Notes: generated by a model not told the origin, from the sequence alone. A stretch of DNA of 64,000 bases from Mycobacterium sp. URHB0044 (GCF_000620625.1 NZ_JIAW01000005.1:1-64000), one strand, 5' to 3'; counted from the first letter of the stretch, positions 43,648-52,260 are shown. Program-made: numbers and translations.

Positions 43648-44271
43648 CCGTCGTAGCGCGGCGGCCTTGGTGCGGATCTAGAACCATTGTCGTGTCTTGA
43701 TGAAGGCTCTCGCGGTGCACGACATGCCCCGACCGTGGTGGCCCGAAATGAGAAGAATTTGGTTCGACAAGGCCTGCGGCACGAATCCGCCCTCGGTACA
43801 ACGACCATTGAGTTAGACCGTGAGGACATCGCCAATTCCTACCTGTCCGCGATGGTCGTGTTAAGCCCTTGCGGTGGAACGGGGTGGTTGGACCGGCACC
43901 GTCGCGACAGACGAGCACCTTCGCGAGGTTGAGCTGTTCGCACATCGACATGCCCGATCCACAAGGCATCGCCATCCACGAATTAAGCTATGCACCAAAA
44001 GTGTTCGCTGGATGGGTACGAAGAACCCAAGAAAGTAGCTCGCTTCTGGCGCCGGTGACGAGGCTCGTCGCCGTACTCTGTGGGAACCGGGATGAGACGG
44101 CTCCACCGCTCGGGGTGGACGGTGTGTCTGGACGACTCGCCGAACTTCTGCCGCGATGCCGGGCACGACAGGCCACGGCCGAGCGGACGCTCGGAAACTG
44201 CTGAGGAGCACCGTAAGGAGCCACCCAGGACGGGTGGCTCCCCACGATGATCCTGGTGCCAGACCTATGAA
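43648..44271. other. Gene-poor intergenic region
   Basis: 624 bases between two convergent genes of the island. Open frames on both strands lack family motifs and ribosome binding sites. I see no operator copy or clear hairpin here. Possibly decayed sequence. Confidence 0.45.
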
Positions 44272-45636
44272 CTAGCCGACGCGGATGAGTTTCTTGTTGA
44301 CGAACTCCTCGGCGCCCAGCCGGCCCAGCTCGCGACCGAAACCGGACTTCTTGACGCCACCGAACGGCACCTCCGGGCCCTCACCATCGGTGGTGTTGAT
44401 GAAGACCATCCCGGCCTCGATCTGATCGGCCACCCGCTGCGCCTGCTCGGCGTCAGTGCTGAAAACATAAGAGCCCAGTCCGAATTCGGTCGCGTTTGCC
44501 AACTCGATGGCCTCCGCCTCGGAACCCGCCCGGTAGACCTGAGCCACTGGACCGAAGAATTCTTGGCCGAAAGCATCGGACTCCGGGGTGATATCTGTCA
44601 ATACGGTCGGTGCGAAGAAGGTGCCCTGCCGGGTGCCCCCGAGTACCAACGTGGCTCCCTGATCGACGGCCTTCTTAACCTGCGCCTCCAGGCGTTCGGC
44701 CGCGCGGGCGGACGACAGCGGGCCGGTGGTGGTGTCCGCGCTCCGCGGATCGCCGGGTGCGCGATCGGCCATTTTCGCTGCGAACTTCGTGACGAAATCG
44801 TCGTAGAGCCCATCGGCCACGATGAAGCGTTTGGCAGCGTTGCACGCCTGACCCGCGTTGCCCATCCGCGCACCCACTGCACTTCCGACGATCCCGTCCA
44901 AGTCATCGGTCGACAGAAGGATGAACGGATCGGAACCGCCGAGCTCGAGTACGACCTTCTTGAGGTGACGGCCGGCGAGCTCGGCGACTGCGGAGCCGGC
45001 TGCATCTGAACCGGTCAGCGATACACCGCGAACCCGCGGGTCGGCGATGACGGACTCAACTTGCTCATTAGTCGCCAGGACACTGATGTAGGCGTCGGCC
45101 GGGACACCGGCCTCGTGGAAGATCTTCTCCATCGCAGCCGCCGATTCCGGACACTGCGGAGCTGGCTTGAGCAGCACGGTGTTACCGACCAAGAGGTTGG
45201 GTCCACCGAATCGAGAAACCTGGTAGTACGGGTAGTTCCACGGCATGATGCCCAGCACCACGCCGATCGGGGACCGCCGGATAACAGCAGAACCGTTGCC
45301 CCCCAATAGCTCAATAGGTTCATCGGCGAGAAGAGAGTCAGCGATGTTCGCGTAATAGCGGTAGATGGATGCGGTGAACTTGGCCTCGCCGATCGCCGAT
45401 GTGATGGGCTTACCCATTTCCCGGGTAATGATCGCGCCCAGCTCGTCGGCGCGCTCCTCGTACAGGTCGGCGACCTTGCCGATGATGGCAGCGCGTTCGG
45501 CAACCGGCCGGGTCTTCCAGCTGCGCTGCGCCTCGTCGGCGCGGCCGATCGCGCCAGCGATCTCGGCATCGGTGATGTTCGGATATTCCGCCACGGTCTT
45601 ACCGGTCGCGGGGTTGATCACTGCGTAGGTAGCCAT
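44272..45636 (-). CDS. NAD-dependent succinate-semialdehyde-type aldehyde dehydrogenase (second)
   Basis: 454 residues from MATYAVINPATGKTV at 45636. Short SSADH branch without an N-terminal extension: MPWNYPYYQVSRFGGPNLLVGNTVLLKPAP, LTGSDAAGS, LELGGSDPF (Glu), GNAGQACNAAKR (catalytic Cys), PFGGVKKSGFGRELG. Close in pattern to mycobacterial GabD1/GabD2-type enzymes acting on succinate semialdehyde. It carries operator copy 7 about 67 bases upstream. It duplicates the role of the enzyme at 23156-24643. Confidence 0.88.
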   Translation of the reverse strand: MATYAVINPATGKTVAEYPNITDAEIAGAIGRADEAQRSWKTRPVAERAAIIGKVADLYEERADELGAIITREMGKPITSAIGEAKFTASIYRYYANIADSLLADEPIELLGGNGSAVIRRSPIGVVLGIMPWNYPYYQVSRFGGPNLLVGNTVLLKPAPQCPESAAAMEKIFHEAGVPADAYISVLATNEQVESVIADPRVRGVSLTGSDAAGSAVAELAGRHLKKVVLELGGSDPFILLSTDDLDGIVGSAVGARMGNAGQACNAAKRFIVADGLYDDFVTKFAAKMADRAPGDPRSADTTTGPLSSARAAERLEAQVKKAVDQGATLVLGGTRQGTFFAPTVLTDITPESDAFGQEFFGPVAQVYRAGSEAEAIELANATEFGLGSYVFSTDAEQAQRVADQIEAGMVFINTTDGEGPEVPFGGVKKSGFGRELGRLGAEEFVNKKLIRVG

Positions 45637-45702
45637 AGAAATTGTTCGTTCCCTTCTGACACAAGACGTGATAAGCCTCACGAAGCGCCTACACTATCGT
45701 AG

Positions 45703-45714
45703 ATTGTTAACAAT
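45703..45714. promoter_or_regulatory. ATTGTTAACAAT operator, copy 7 (second SSADH)
   Basis: TAGATTGTTAACAATAGG, a perfect 12-bp palindrome, upstream of the SSADH start at 45636. It marks the right edge of the regulated island; beyond it the sequence is decayed. Confidence 0.78.
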
Positions 45715-45738
45715 AGGCACGTCGGGTGGGCTGAACGT

Positions 45739-45849
45739 TCAGCACAGTGTGGCCCACATGCCGGCGTCGGTGACGACCGTTCGGCTGCGGAGCAGGGACA
45801 CTTTGTCGGAGGCTAGGAAGTCGGCCGACGCGGCGCAGACGTACTGAAG
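45739..45849 (-). pseudogene. C-terminal fragment of a short-chain dehydrogenase
   Basis: Reverse strand reads LQYVCAASADFLASDKVSLL, then RSRTVVTDAGMWATLC and a stop. This is the AxFLASDxxxxxTGxTxxVDAGM ending of classical SDRs, with the TG pair lost. No upstream SDR body follows at 45850 and beyond. A decayed remnant. Confidence 0.6.
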
Positions 45850-46540
45850 GCCAATCTCAAGCAGGGCGCGGACGCGCAAACCTGTCTGTTGATAGGCACG
45901 TCTTGTTGGAGGAAACGTTCGGTGAACGTGACGATGTTGGGATACCAGGTGGCGAGATCTTTAGCAGCGTAGGGCGGTTTGTCGGCGTGGATGCCTAGCG
46001 GCGGGCTGCGATCTGCGGTCGGAGATCACCAGGCGTTGGTTGGCGGTCAGGACGTCGCCACAACCTGTGGCGATCATTGAGGAACTCGGCGAACCAGTCG
46101 GGATGCGAGACGACGTCCTGGGAGGCGGCTGCACCACGTGGTTACGTCACAGTGACGAATTGGGTTCTGCGTGCAGGGTTTCGCGATCGGGAGTGTCCGC
46201 CGGTGTCAGGTAGTTCTAGACCGTCAATCGTCCGGTCCGGCGCTGTCGGGTAGTCGCGGATTCAGGCCCAGTGCCATGCGTTCGCCGGCCGAAACAACCG
46301 CAGGTGCACCTCGGCGGGTGGCACTGTCAGATAGTTCTGGAACGCAATGCGAGAAGTCGGACAGCCCTAGATTTCTCGGGATTACTCTCAACTGGTTCCG
46401 GATCGGACATCAATTGCCTTGCGGCACTGCAACGGCTACTCACCAGGCAGCGCGATCTTGTGCCGATAACCTACACTATGTCAAGTAAAATACGCCGTGT
46501 TCATCAGGTGAATCAAGACGGCCTGCTGCGTAATCCCCTG
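45850..46540. other. Decayed accessory region
   Basis: About 690 bases with no intact gene. A reverse frame around 45870-46150 has protein-like wording (SHPDWFAEFLNDRH) broken by stops, suggesting a further relic that I cannot name. It lies between the catabolic island and the MazEF module. Confidence 0.4.
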
Positions 46541-46840
46541 TCAATCGAGATCGAACGCGTGGTGGATCGCCGTTGTTAGCAATTCCTCTTGATCAGGAAG
46601 AAAGAACCCGATCTGACGACCCAGTGCCGCAACCGGGATCGTGACAATGTTGTCGACGCTGACGACGGAATTTTTCTCGAGCCCGTTACGCACACCTACT
46701 GGAACTTCGGTCGACAAGCCGCGAACTGTTCCGGTGATCGGTGCCACGGTGACCCTGGTTAGGTGAGGCCGTACGAGCTCCCGAGTCAGGATCAGAACCG
46801 GCCGAGCCTTATCAAGCTGGGCGACGTGAATTGGTCTCAA
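46541..46840 (-). CDS. MazF/PemK-type endoribonuclease toxin
   Basis: 99 residues. PemK/MazF core: HVAQLDKARPVLILTREL, VTVAPITGTVRGLSTEVPVG, ENSVVSVDNIVTIPVAALG, the last containing the conserved strand around the active Arg/Thr. Cleaves mRNA or tRNA at short motifs. Overlaps the antitoxin stop by four bases (ATGA), the standard type II order. Confidence 0.88.
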   Translation of the reverse strand: MRPIHVAQLDKARPVLILTRELVRPHLTRVTVAPITGTVRGLSTEVPVGVRNGLEKNSVVSVDNIVTIPVAALGRQIGFFLPDQEELLTTAIHHAFDLD

Positions 46841-47073
46841 TCGATATCCAGTTCGAAGGCGGAGGCATGAGCAGCGAGTGCATCCAAGTCATCGTTTGCG
46901 GTGGTCCGCTCGGCGAGAATCGCCGCATCGCGGGCAGCGATCAGCCGCCGACGCTCGCGTTCGAGCGCTTTGAGTACAAATGATGCGCGGCTCTCGACGT
47001 GCCGCTGGTCCACTTCCCTGTCAATGAAATCGACGACTTCATCCGGAAGCCGAACGGCGATCTGCTTGCTCAT
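46837..47073 (-). CDS. Ribbon-helix-helix antitoxin of MazF
   Basis: 78 residues from MSKQIAVRLPDEVVDFIDREV at 47073; the longer reading upstream is a shadow. The N-terminal strand KQIAVRLP and helices VVDFIDREVDQRHVESRASFVLKAL form the RHH DNA-binding fold. The C-terminus (NDDLDALAAHASAFELDID) is the acidic tail that would wrap MazF. Typical length for mycobacterial MazE. No clear palindrome recognised upstream. Confidence 0.85.
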   Translation of the reverse strand: MSKQIAVRLPDEVVDFIDREVDQRHVESRASFVLKALERERRRLIAARDAAILAERTTANDDLDALAAHASAFELDID

Positions 47074-47529
47074 AGCGGAATGGTACCAATGTGGGATGCT
47101 AAACGCTACCGTACATGCAGAATGCGTGGATGCCTTCAGCAAACAAACTTGTGCCAGAACCAATCGCGAAGACATGTCAATTGATCGCGCCGCAGTGGTC
47201 CCGGCAATAGCGACGTCTCCACCTCAACGAACGCAAGGGGTTTCGCGTTGTCGGCCAAGGCAATGGTCCCCTAGGGCTCGCATTGGTGCTGTCTCCAAGA
47301 TCTGTGCTCAACCATTACTAGATGGTGTCGCGCTGCCGTCTCATTTCTAGAGAAACGAGACAGGCGCCGGCACACGACTCCCCTGCTGCAAAATCGCAGC
47401 TCGAACCGTGTCATACCGTCTCGAATCCATCGGCTACCGGGCCGACTCGATCCGGCGGCCAGCGCGGTCGCCTGACCAGTCGAAGCGGCCTGACTATTCG
47501 CGGAACACCACCAGGGTGGACACTATGAC
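47074..47529. other. Intergenic region carrying one copy of a duplicated GNAT fragment
   Basis: 456 bases between divergent MazEF and yaeQ. It holds the repeat copy at 47229-47287, a relic of a GNAT C-terminus (ERKGFRVVGQGNGPLGLALV) without its body. No promoter motif or gene beyond that. Confidence 0.45.
47229..47287 (+). repeat. 59-bp repeat, copy A (GNAT C-terminal relic)
   Basis: Identical to 50698-50756 except one base (T/C at position 39). It encodes ERKGFRVVGQGNGPLGLALV in one frame. Similarity continues loosely to ACTAGA near 47320, matching the second copy's 3' flank near 50805. Likely a partial duplication. Confidence 0.75.
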
Positions 47530-48081
47530 GTGGCCCTTTCTGCAACAGTGTTCAAAGTCGAACTTGGTGTCTCCGATGTCGATCACGGTTACTACGCCGA
47601 TCACGCGCTGACAATGGCCCGTCATCCCAGTGAGACCGATGAGCGGATGGTGGTGCGGTTGTTGGCTTTTGGGCTGCGCGCGCACCGGCTCAGCGACATC
47701 GACGGTGAGTTGGCGTTCGGGGCGGGGCTGTCCACCCCTGGCGTACCGGACTTGCGGCTCGCGGACTACACGGGCCGGATCTTGGAGTGGATCAACGTTG
47801 GCCAGCCCGATGATCGCGCCTTGACCAAGGCGGCCAGCCAGGCCGACCAGGTGCTGCTGTTCCCGTTCGCCGCCGGCGTGGGCACCTGGTGGCGCACCGT
47901 GGGACCCAAAGTGTCGGGGCTGCGGAACCTGTCGGTGGTGCAGATACCGCACGCACCGGTGCAGCAGCTAGCCCAGACTGTCGATCGTCGGGTCTCGGCG
48001 CAGGTGATGGTGATGGAGGGTCAGGTGACCATGACGGTGGGCGGTGTGGACGTCACCTTCACCCCCGAGCCATTGGAGTGA
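47530..48081 (+). CDS. yaeQ: YaeQ family protein
   Basis: 183 residues from the GTG at 47530 (MALSATVFKVELGVSDVDHGYY). YaeQ signatures: LTMARHPSETDERMVVRLLAFGLRA and LEWINVGQPDDRALTKAASQADQVLLFPF, a PD-(D/E)XK-like fold. E. coli YaeQ was reported to compensate RfaH loss, but its biochemical activity is unclear. Usual family length, monocistronic here. Confidence 0.92.
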   Translation: MALSATVFKVELGVSDVDHGYYADHALTMARHPSETDERMVVRLLAFGLRAHRLSDIDGELAFGAGLSTPGVPDLRLADYTGRILEWINVGQPDDRALTKAASQADQVLLFPFAAGVGTWWRTVGPKVSGLRNLSVVQIPHAPVQQLAQTVDRRVSAQVMVMEGQVTMTVGGVDVTFTPEPLE

Positions 48082-48181
48082 ACGTCTGAGCCCGAGGTGC
48101 TACACCCACGAACTTGCGTTGCAGGACTGGCGCGGGACCATCGGCCTCGACCGGTGAAATTCCGGGCGTCCCCTATTCCGC

Positions 48182-48430
48182 TTAGCGGAAATAAGGTTCG
48201 ACCGTGCCACTGAGCTTGACGACCATAGGATTTCCGCGGCGATCCTTCGCGGTCGGGACTTCAACACGCACCCAACCCTCGGCCACGTCGTATTCGTGAA
48301 CATTGGTTTTCTCGACGCCATTGAACCGAATACCCACGTCGCGGCGAAGCACCTCTTCGCTGTAGAACGCGCTGCTCGGATCGATGGAGAGGTGATTCGG
48401 TGGAACGTCTGTGTTCTGATCCTCGGACAT
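48182..48430 (-). CDS. DUF3297 family protein
   Basis: 82 residues. Family wording throughout: PPNHLSIDPSSAFYSEEVL, VGIRFNGVEKTNVHEYDVAEGWVRVEV and KDRRGNPMVVKLSGTVEPYF. Small conserved soluble protein of proteobacteria and actinobacteria with no assigned role. Full length; convergent with yaeQ, about 100 bases apart. Confidence 0.9.
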   Translation of the reverse strand: MSEDQNTDVPPNHLSIDPSSAFYSEEVLRRDVGIRFNGVEKTNVHEYDVAEGWVRVEVPTAKDRRGNPMVVKLSGTVEPYFR

Positions 48431-48757
48431 GATGGCCTTCGTTGAATGCTGCGTTAGGTGCTCGGATTGTTCTCAAGAATCTACGCGACCCTCCAGTAGC
48501 GGGTTGCGCGTAGGCCTAGTGGGCCACCCCATATTCATTCATCGAGCAAGGCCGAGGAATGCCATCATTGCCCGCTCGACCTCAACCAGTTGCTCCGCTG
48601 CTTCCACTAGCAGGCCGATAGCCGGGCGATCCTGGAACAAGTCCGTCAATACCGAGTGGTCCCCCAGTTTGGCTGATCTCGACTTGGTAAGTGCCCTAGG
48701 GATTTTCGCCAAATTGCATGCACGACGGCGGTTGCACGTAAACCTGCGCCGCGTTCA
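48431..48757. other. Intergenic region with possible relic
   Basis: 327 bases. A reverse frame ending at the TGA at 48539-48541 has coding-like wording (LTDLFQDRPAIGLLVEAAEQ) but no start or family I recognise. A 20-codon frame also starts on the stop of the lipoprotein gene (TGATG). Neither is called. Confidence 0.4.
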
Positions 48758-49360
48758 TCAGAGCCCGGAAGGTACGACCTTGCCGTTGACGGTCACCTCG
48801 ACCTGGTCGGTCTTCGGGTCGTACTCGATCTTGCCGTGTTCGAAGGTCGTGACGAGGAGATCGCCGACGGTGTTCTCGTCGCTGGTGGGCGCGCCCAGCG
48901 GACCCACTGAGCCGTTATCGCCGGTGACCGCAGGGACGCCCGCTGCGTCGCGCTGGACATTCCAGGCCTCGCGGATCTTGCCCCAGGTGATGCATCCAGG
49001 AGTGCCCGCTTCGTCGTTCTTAGCAGTGATCACGCCGCCCTGAAACTGCTGGAACACCACACCGCTCTCCCGCGCTCCCGCATTCCGGTCACCCGTCAGT
49101 GGCTTGCCGAGAGCTTTCCGTTGATACTCGGTTGCCGACGCGTACTTCGCCGCAATCGGACCGGTCAGCGTCACCTCGACGTCTCTCTCCCCGGTGAGCT
49201 TCACTTCGGTGGGCGGGGCTTCAGTTTCGGAGGTGGCGATCAACCCGACCTGCGGCGGCGCAGATGCGTCGACGCTCTTGTCATTGCTGCAGCCCGCGGT
49301 GATCAATGCGATGACGGCCATGCCGACGACTGCCGAGTGGCGGTATGTGATCGTCCTCAT
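48758..49360 (-). CDS. LGFP-type mycobacterial lipoprotein
   Basis: 200 residues from the ATG at 49360. Lipoprotein signal MRTITYRHSAVVGMAVIALI with lipobox LITAGC, Cys24 expected to be lipidated. The mature part has two LGFP-like segments: IAAKYASATEYQRKALGKPLT and VQRDAAGVPAVTGDNGSVGPLGAPT, flanking QFQGGVITAKND. LGFP repeats are linked to cell-wall anchoring in mycolic-acid bacteria. Ends VEVTVNGKVVPSGL. Confidence 0.82.
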   Translation of the reverse strand: MRTITYRHSAVVGMAVIALITAGCSNDKSVDASAPPQVGLIATSETEAPPTEVKLTGERDVEVTLTGPIAAKYASATEYQRKALGKPLTGDRNAGARESGVVFQQFQGGVITAKNDEAGTPGCITWGKIREAWNVQRDAAGVPAVTGDNGSVGPLGAPTSDENTVGDLLVTTFEHGKIEYDPKTDQVEVTVNGKVVPSGL

Positions 49361-49500
49361 GGACTCACTCTCGCGCGTTCCATTGGCGTGGGTCAAATTT
49401 TCGGCTGAACCGCTCGCCCGGCCGGAACTATGACCGAATCGCTCAATTGGCATGCAGTGGGCGCGCATCGGAGTGGTCAAACCTAGGCGCACAAAAGCCT

Positions 49501-49908
49501 CTACGTGCAGGGGTATTGCCCGTTGAGCACACAATTCGACGGTGGTGTGTAGAAGCCGGTGACCACGCCTCTCAGACCACCTGTGGCCGAGCCGCCCGGC
49601 GCAATGATGCGATTCCACGTCGCAGGGGTGAGAACATAGTGCGTGCCGTGTTGCACGAGGGTGCTGCTCCACGTATGCGAGACGTATTCACCCGCCGGCA
49701 AGTCGAATTCGAGCCGCCAATCCGTCATCGCCGCCGTGCTCCCGTTGACGATGGTGAAGTGACCGATGAAACCGGTTTGCCACGTGGATGACACCGACAG
49801 CCTCGCCGCGGCGGCGGCCGCATGAGCCACCGGCGTGATCGCTAGTCCGGAGGTGACAATTATCAACGACGTGACTATTACGTGCATGGCCACCCGCCAG
49901 CGCGTCAC
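49501..49908 (-). CDS. Secreted CBM2-like (cellulose-binding) protein
   Basis: About 135 residues from a GTG at 49908; an ATG at 49887 is an alternative. Signal peptide (MHVIVTSLIIVTSGLAITPVAHA) then a CBM2-like beta-sandwich: STWQTGFIGHFTIVNGSTAA, DWRLEFDLPAGEYVSHTWSS, WNRIIAPGGSATGGLRGVV, NCVLNGQYPC. Trp residues in WQTGF, DWRLEF and TWSS match the cellulose-contact positions. No catalytic module. Stand-alone CBM2 proteins occur in several mycobacteria. Confidence 0.8.
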   Translation of the reverse strand: MTRWRVAMHVIVTSLIIVTSGLAITPVAHAAAAAARLSVSSTWQTGFIGHFTIVNGSTAAMTDWRLEFDLPAGEYVSHTWSSTLVQHGTHYVLTPATWNRIIAPGGSATGGLRGVVTGFYTPPSNCVLNGQYPCT

Positions 49909-50251
49909 ACAATTGTCCAATCCGGCCACATCAGCCAACATTAAAGCCATGCAGTCGATATCGACCCTCGCATCGCGGGTTGACTGCGGTTCCTTTGCTC
50001 GATTGAAACCGCCGCGACATCATCGAATATGACGACATACCAGTACGGCCGGATTGCACTGAATCCCAGCCCCATTCGGGCTTCGATAACGCCGTTGCCC
50101 TGAGGGCATGACTCCCCCCCGATCCGATCGGCGCAATGCCGGGAACTGTCTTCGTTGATTCCGGTCGTCGGATTCCGACTGCACCGTTCGTCGGACTTAG
50201 TAGAGGGTGGAGCATCGGTTCCGCTCGTCATCAAGGACGGACAGTCGCATC
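49909..50251. other. Intergenic region, nothing recognised
   Basis: 343 bases between the divergent CBM2 and PPOX genes. Short frames only; no palindrome or operator seen. Confidence 0.45.
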
Positions 50252-50674
50252 ATGAGACTCAACGACATGGCACGCCAACTCATCGGTTCCAACCCCGCAA
50301 CGCTGGTCACCGTCAACCGGGACGGCAGCCCGCAAATCAGCCTGGTCTGGGTGAGGGTGCGGACTCTGGCCGACGGCAGCGATGCGCTAATCAGCGCTCA
50401 TCTGCTGGAGCATCAGAAGATCCGCAACGTTCGGCGCGACCCCCGCGTGGCGGTCACTATCGTCTCCACTGACCGCAGCGGGCCGCAGACACCCTATCTG
50501 TCGATCAAGGGCACGGCCCGAATCGAGGAGGGCGGTGCTCCCGAACTGCTCGACGAGATCGCTACGTCGATATTCGGCCCCGGCACAGGTTTCCCGCCGC
50601 CCGATGCACCGCCCGGGTACCTGACTCACATCACGATCGACACGATTGGCGGCGTGGGATCGTGGGTGTCCTGA
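50252..50674 (+). CDS. PPOX-class F420/FMN-dependent oxidoreductase
   Basis: 140 residues from MRLNDMARQLIGS. Split-barrel fold: NPATLVTVNRDGSPQISLVWVRV, LEHQKIRNVRRDPRVAVTIV, TPYLSIKGTARIEEGGAPELL. Resembles the PPOX-class F420-dependent proteins abundant in mycobacteria (Rv1155-like). Reduces an unknown substrate using F420H2 or flavin. Stop at 50672-50674 overlaps the beginning of a GNAT relic. Confidence 0.87.
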   Translation: MRLNDMARQLIGSNPATLVTVNRDGSPQISLVWVRVRTLADGSDALISAHLLEHQKIRNVRRDPRVAVTIVSTDRSGPQTPYLSIKGTARIEEGGAPELLDEIATSIFGPGTGFPPPDAPPGYLTHITIDTIGGVGSWVS

Positions 50675-50676
50675 GC

Positions 50677-50772
50677 ATCCCCGCCAAGCGCCTCTACGAA
50701 CGCAAGGGGTTTCGCGTTGTCGGCCAAGGCAATGGCCCCCTAGGGCTCGCATTGGTCAAAGCCCTTCGATGA
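50677..50772 (+). pseudogene. GNAT acetyltransferase C-terminal relic
   Basis: Frame reads IPAKRLYERKGFRVVGQGNG, then PLGLALVKALR and a stop at 50772. The AKRLYERKGF strand is the classical GNAT C-terminus. The body of the gene is absent, replaced by the PPOX gene. Includes copy B of the 59-bp repeat. Confidence 0.75.
50698..50756 (+). repeat. 59-bp repeat, copy B
   Basis: Partner of 47229-47287, one mismatch. Here the GNAT frame is longer on both sides than in copy A, so copy B is probably closer to the source. Confidence 0.75.
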
Positions 50773-50800
50773 AGTGCCCAGATCCACACTCGACCAATAC

Positions 50801-50814
50801 TAGAACGTGTTCTA
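50801..50814. promoter_or_regulatory. KstR-like operator
   Basis: TAGAACGTGTTCTA is a perfect match to the KstR pattern TnnAACnnGTTnnA, symmetric apart from the two central bases (7+7). It ends 10 bases before the ATG of the serine hydrolase gene at 50824, in a position to repress it. KstR controls cholesterol catabolism in mycobacteria. Confidence 0.72.
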
Positions 50815-50823
50815 ATTCGATCT

Positions 50824-51981
50824 ATGCCCAGTTCAGTGGCGGGGCACGCTGACCCCGCGTTTGCGGAAGTGAAGGCCGTCTTTGAAGCAGGTTTAGCCAA
50901 CGGCGACGACCTCGGGGCCGCGGTGGCGGTATTCGTCGACGGTCGTGCCGTGGTGGATCTTTGGGGAGGCATCGCCGATAGACGGACCGGACGTCCATGG
51001 ACGCGCGACACCGCTTGTCCGACCTTCTCCTGCACCAAGGGTGTGACGGCGACCGCGGCCCTCGTGGTCGCCCAGCAGCGCGGCCATGGTGCCGACGAAC
51101 CAGTGAGCGCCTGGTGGCCGGAATTCGGACAACACGACAAGCACGAGACCACGCTGAGCGATCTGATGGCCCACCGCGCCGGGTTGCCCGTCTTGGAGCG
51201 CCCGGTTTCGGTGGCCGAAGCAGCGGATCCCGCGGCGATGGCCGAGCTGTTGGCGAGCCAATGCCCGCTCTGGCAGCCCGGGACCGAACATGGTTATCAC
51301 GCTTTGACTTTCGGATGGCTGGTCGGCGAATTCGTACGCCGCCACACGGGTATGACAGTCGGCGAGTTCACCCGGCGCCAATTGGGTGATCGGCTGCTCA
51401 TCGGCGCTTCGGGCGCGGCGGTGCGCGAGGCTGCCCGGATCAGCTCCCCACCCCCCGAGCAACGGGTCTGGAGCGCCGAGAACGCGCCGCCGATACCGGA
51501 CGACACGGTCACCGAGATGGTGGCCGCAATGGCCGATCCAGAATCGCTGTTTATCAAAGCGTCATCGAATCCCGTTGCATCCTATAATGATCCAGAAGTA
51601 CTAGCGGCCGGCTGGCCCGCAGCTGGCCTAGTCGCTACCGCTTGTGATCTGGCCAAATTCTATGGCGACCTGATCGGCGGAACCCTGGTTGCCCCGGATC
51701 TTCTGCGCGAAGCGATAACAGAACGCGTACGCGGCCGCGACCGGGTGCTGCGCTTGGAAAGCGCATTCGGCCTCGGCTACATGCTGCCGTCGCAGAACTT
51801 CGTGGTGCCCGAACCTGCGCGCCGGACTGTTTTCGGTCACCCCGGGGCCGGTGGCTCGGTGGGACTGGCAGATCTCGAACACAAGGTCGCTTTCGCCTTC
51901 GTGCCCAACCTGCGCCGCGACTGGCTGGCCGGCGATCGCCGTGCCTATCGGCTCATCGCCGCGGTGTACGACGCGCTGTGA
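50824..51981 (+). CDS. Serine hydrolase, beta-lactamase/esterase family (class C fold)
   Basis: 385 residues. SxxK motif SCTK (Ser69, Lys72), Tyr158 in GYHALTFGW as the YxN-like second motif, and the third motif region HPGAGGSVG. These belong to the LipL/EstB-type esterases with penicillin-binding fold. Likely an esterase rather than an antibiotic-hydrolysing lactamase. A KstR-like box directly in front suggests a role in sterol or lipid ester use. No signal peptide seen. Confidence 0.87.
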   Translation: MPSSVAGHADPAFAEVKAVFEAGLANGDDLGAAVAVFVDGRAVVDLWGGIADRRTGRPWTRDTACPTFSCTKGVTATAALVVAQQRGHGADEPVSAWWPEFGQHDKHETTLSDLMAHRAGLPVLERPVSVAEAADPAAMAELLASQCPLWQPGTEHGYHALTFGWLVGEFVRRHTGMTVGEFTRRQLGDRLLIGASGAAVREAARISSPPPEQRVWSAENAPPIPDDTVTEMVAAMADPESLFIKASSNPVASYNDPEVLAAGWPAAGLVATACDLAKFYGDLIGGTLVAPDLLREAITERVRGRDRVLRLESAFGLGYMLPSQNFVVPEPARRTVFGHPGAGGSVGLADLEHKVAFAFVPNLRRDWLAGDRRAYRLIAAVYDAL

Positions 51982-52048
51982 CACCGCGACGCAACTGACG
52001 CGCGGTGCTCCATCCCCGTACCGCCTCTCCCCCAAAAACCAATCGGGG

Positions 52049-52183
52049 TCAACTGCGCACCCGATAGCGCAGGCGAAGCACCCGGTTGCCCTAAATCACC
52101 ACGTCAGGATTTTCGAGCAGGTGCTGTGCGTCGACCGATCCGACGTAGCGCTTGCCGGACCCGAACACGACTGGTACGGCGTC
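52049..52183 (-). pseudogene. C-terminal relic of a DHFR/RibD-family protein with amber stop
   Basis: Reverse strand reads DAVPVVFGSGKRYVGSVDAQ, HLLENPDVVI, then TAG, then GNRVLRLRYRVRS and a natural-looking stop at 52049. PVVxGSGKRxxGSVDAQHLLExPDVVIQGDRVLHLRY is the usual ending of RibD-C/DHFR-family proteins, so a Gln codon has become TAG and the body is missing. Lies in the 279-base gap between the serine hydrolase and the secreted protein. Confidence 0.7.
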
Positions 52184-52260
52184 GCGGTCGGATCGTCGCT
52201 ACCGCCGCGATGGCTGGTCGCGGGGCGTCGCAGCGGTGTGCTGACCTTGCGCACGTTGAC

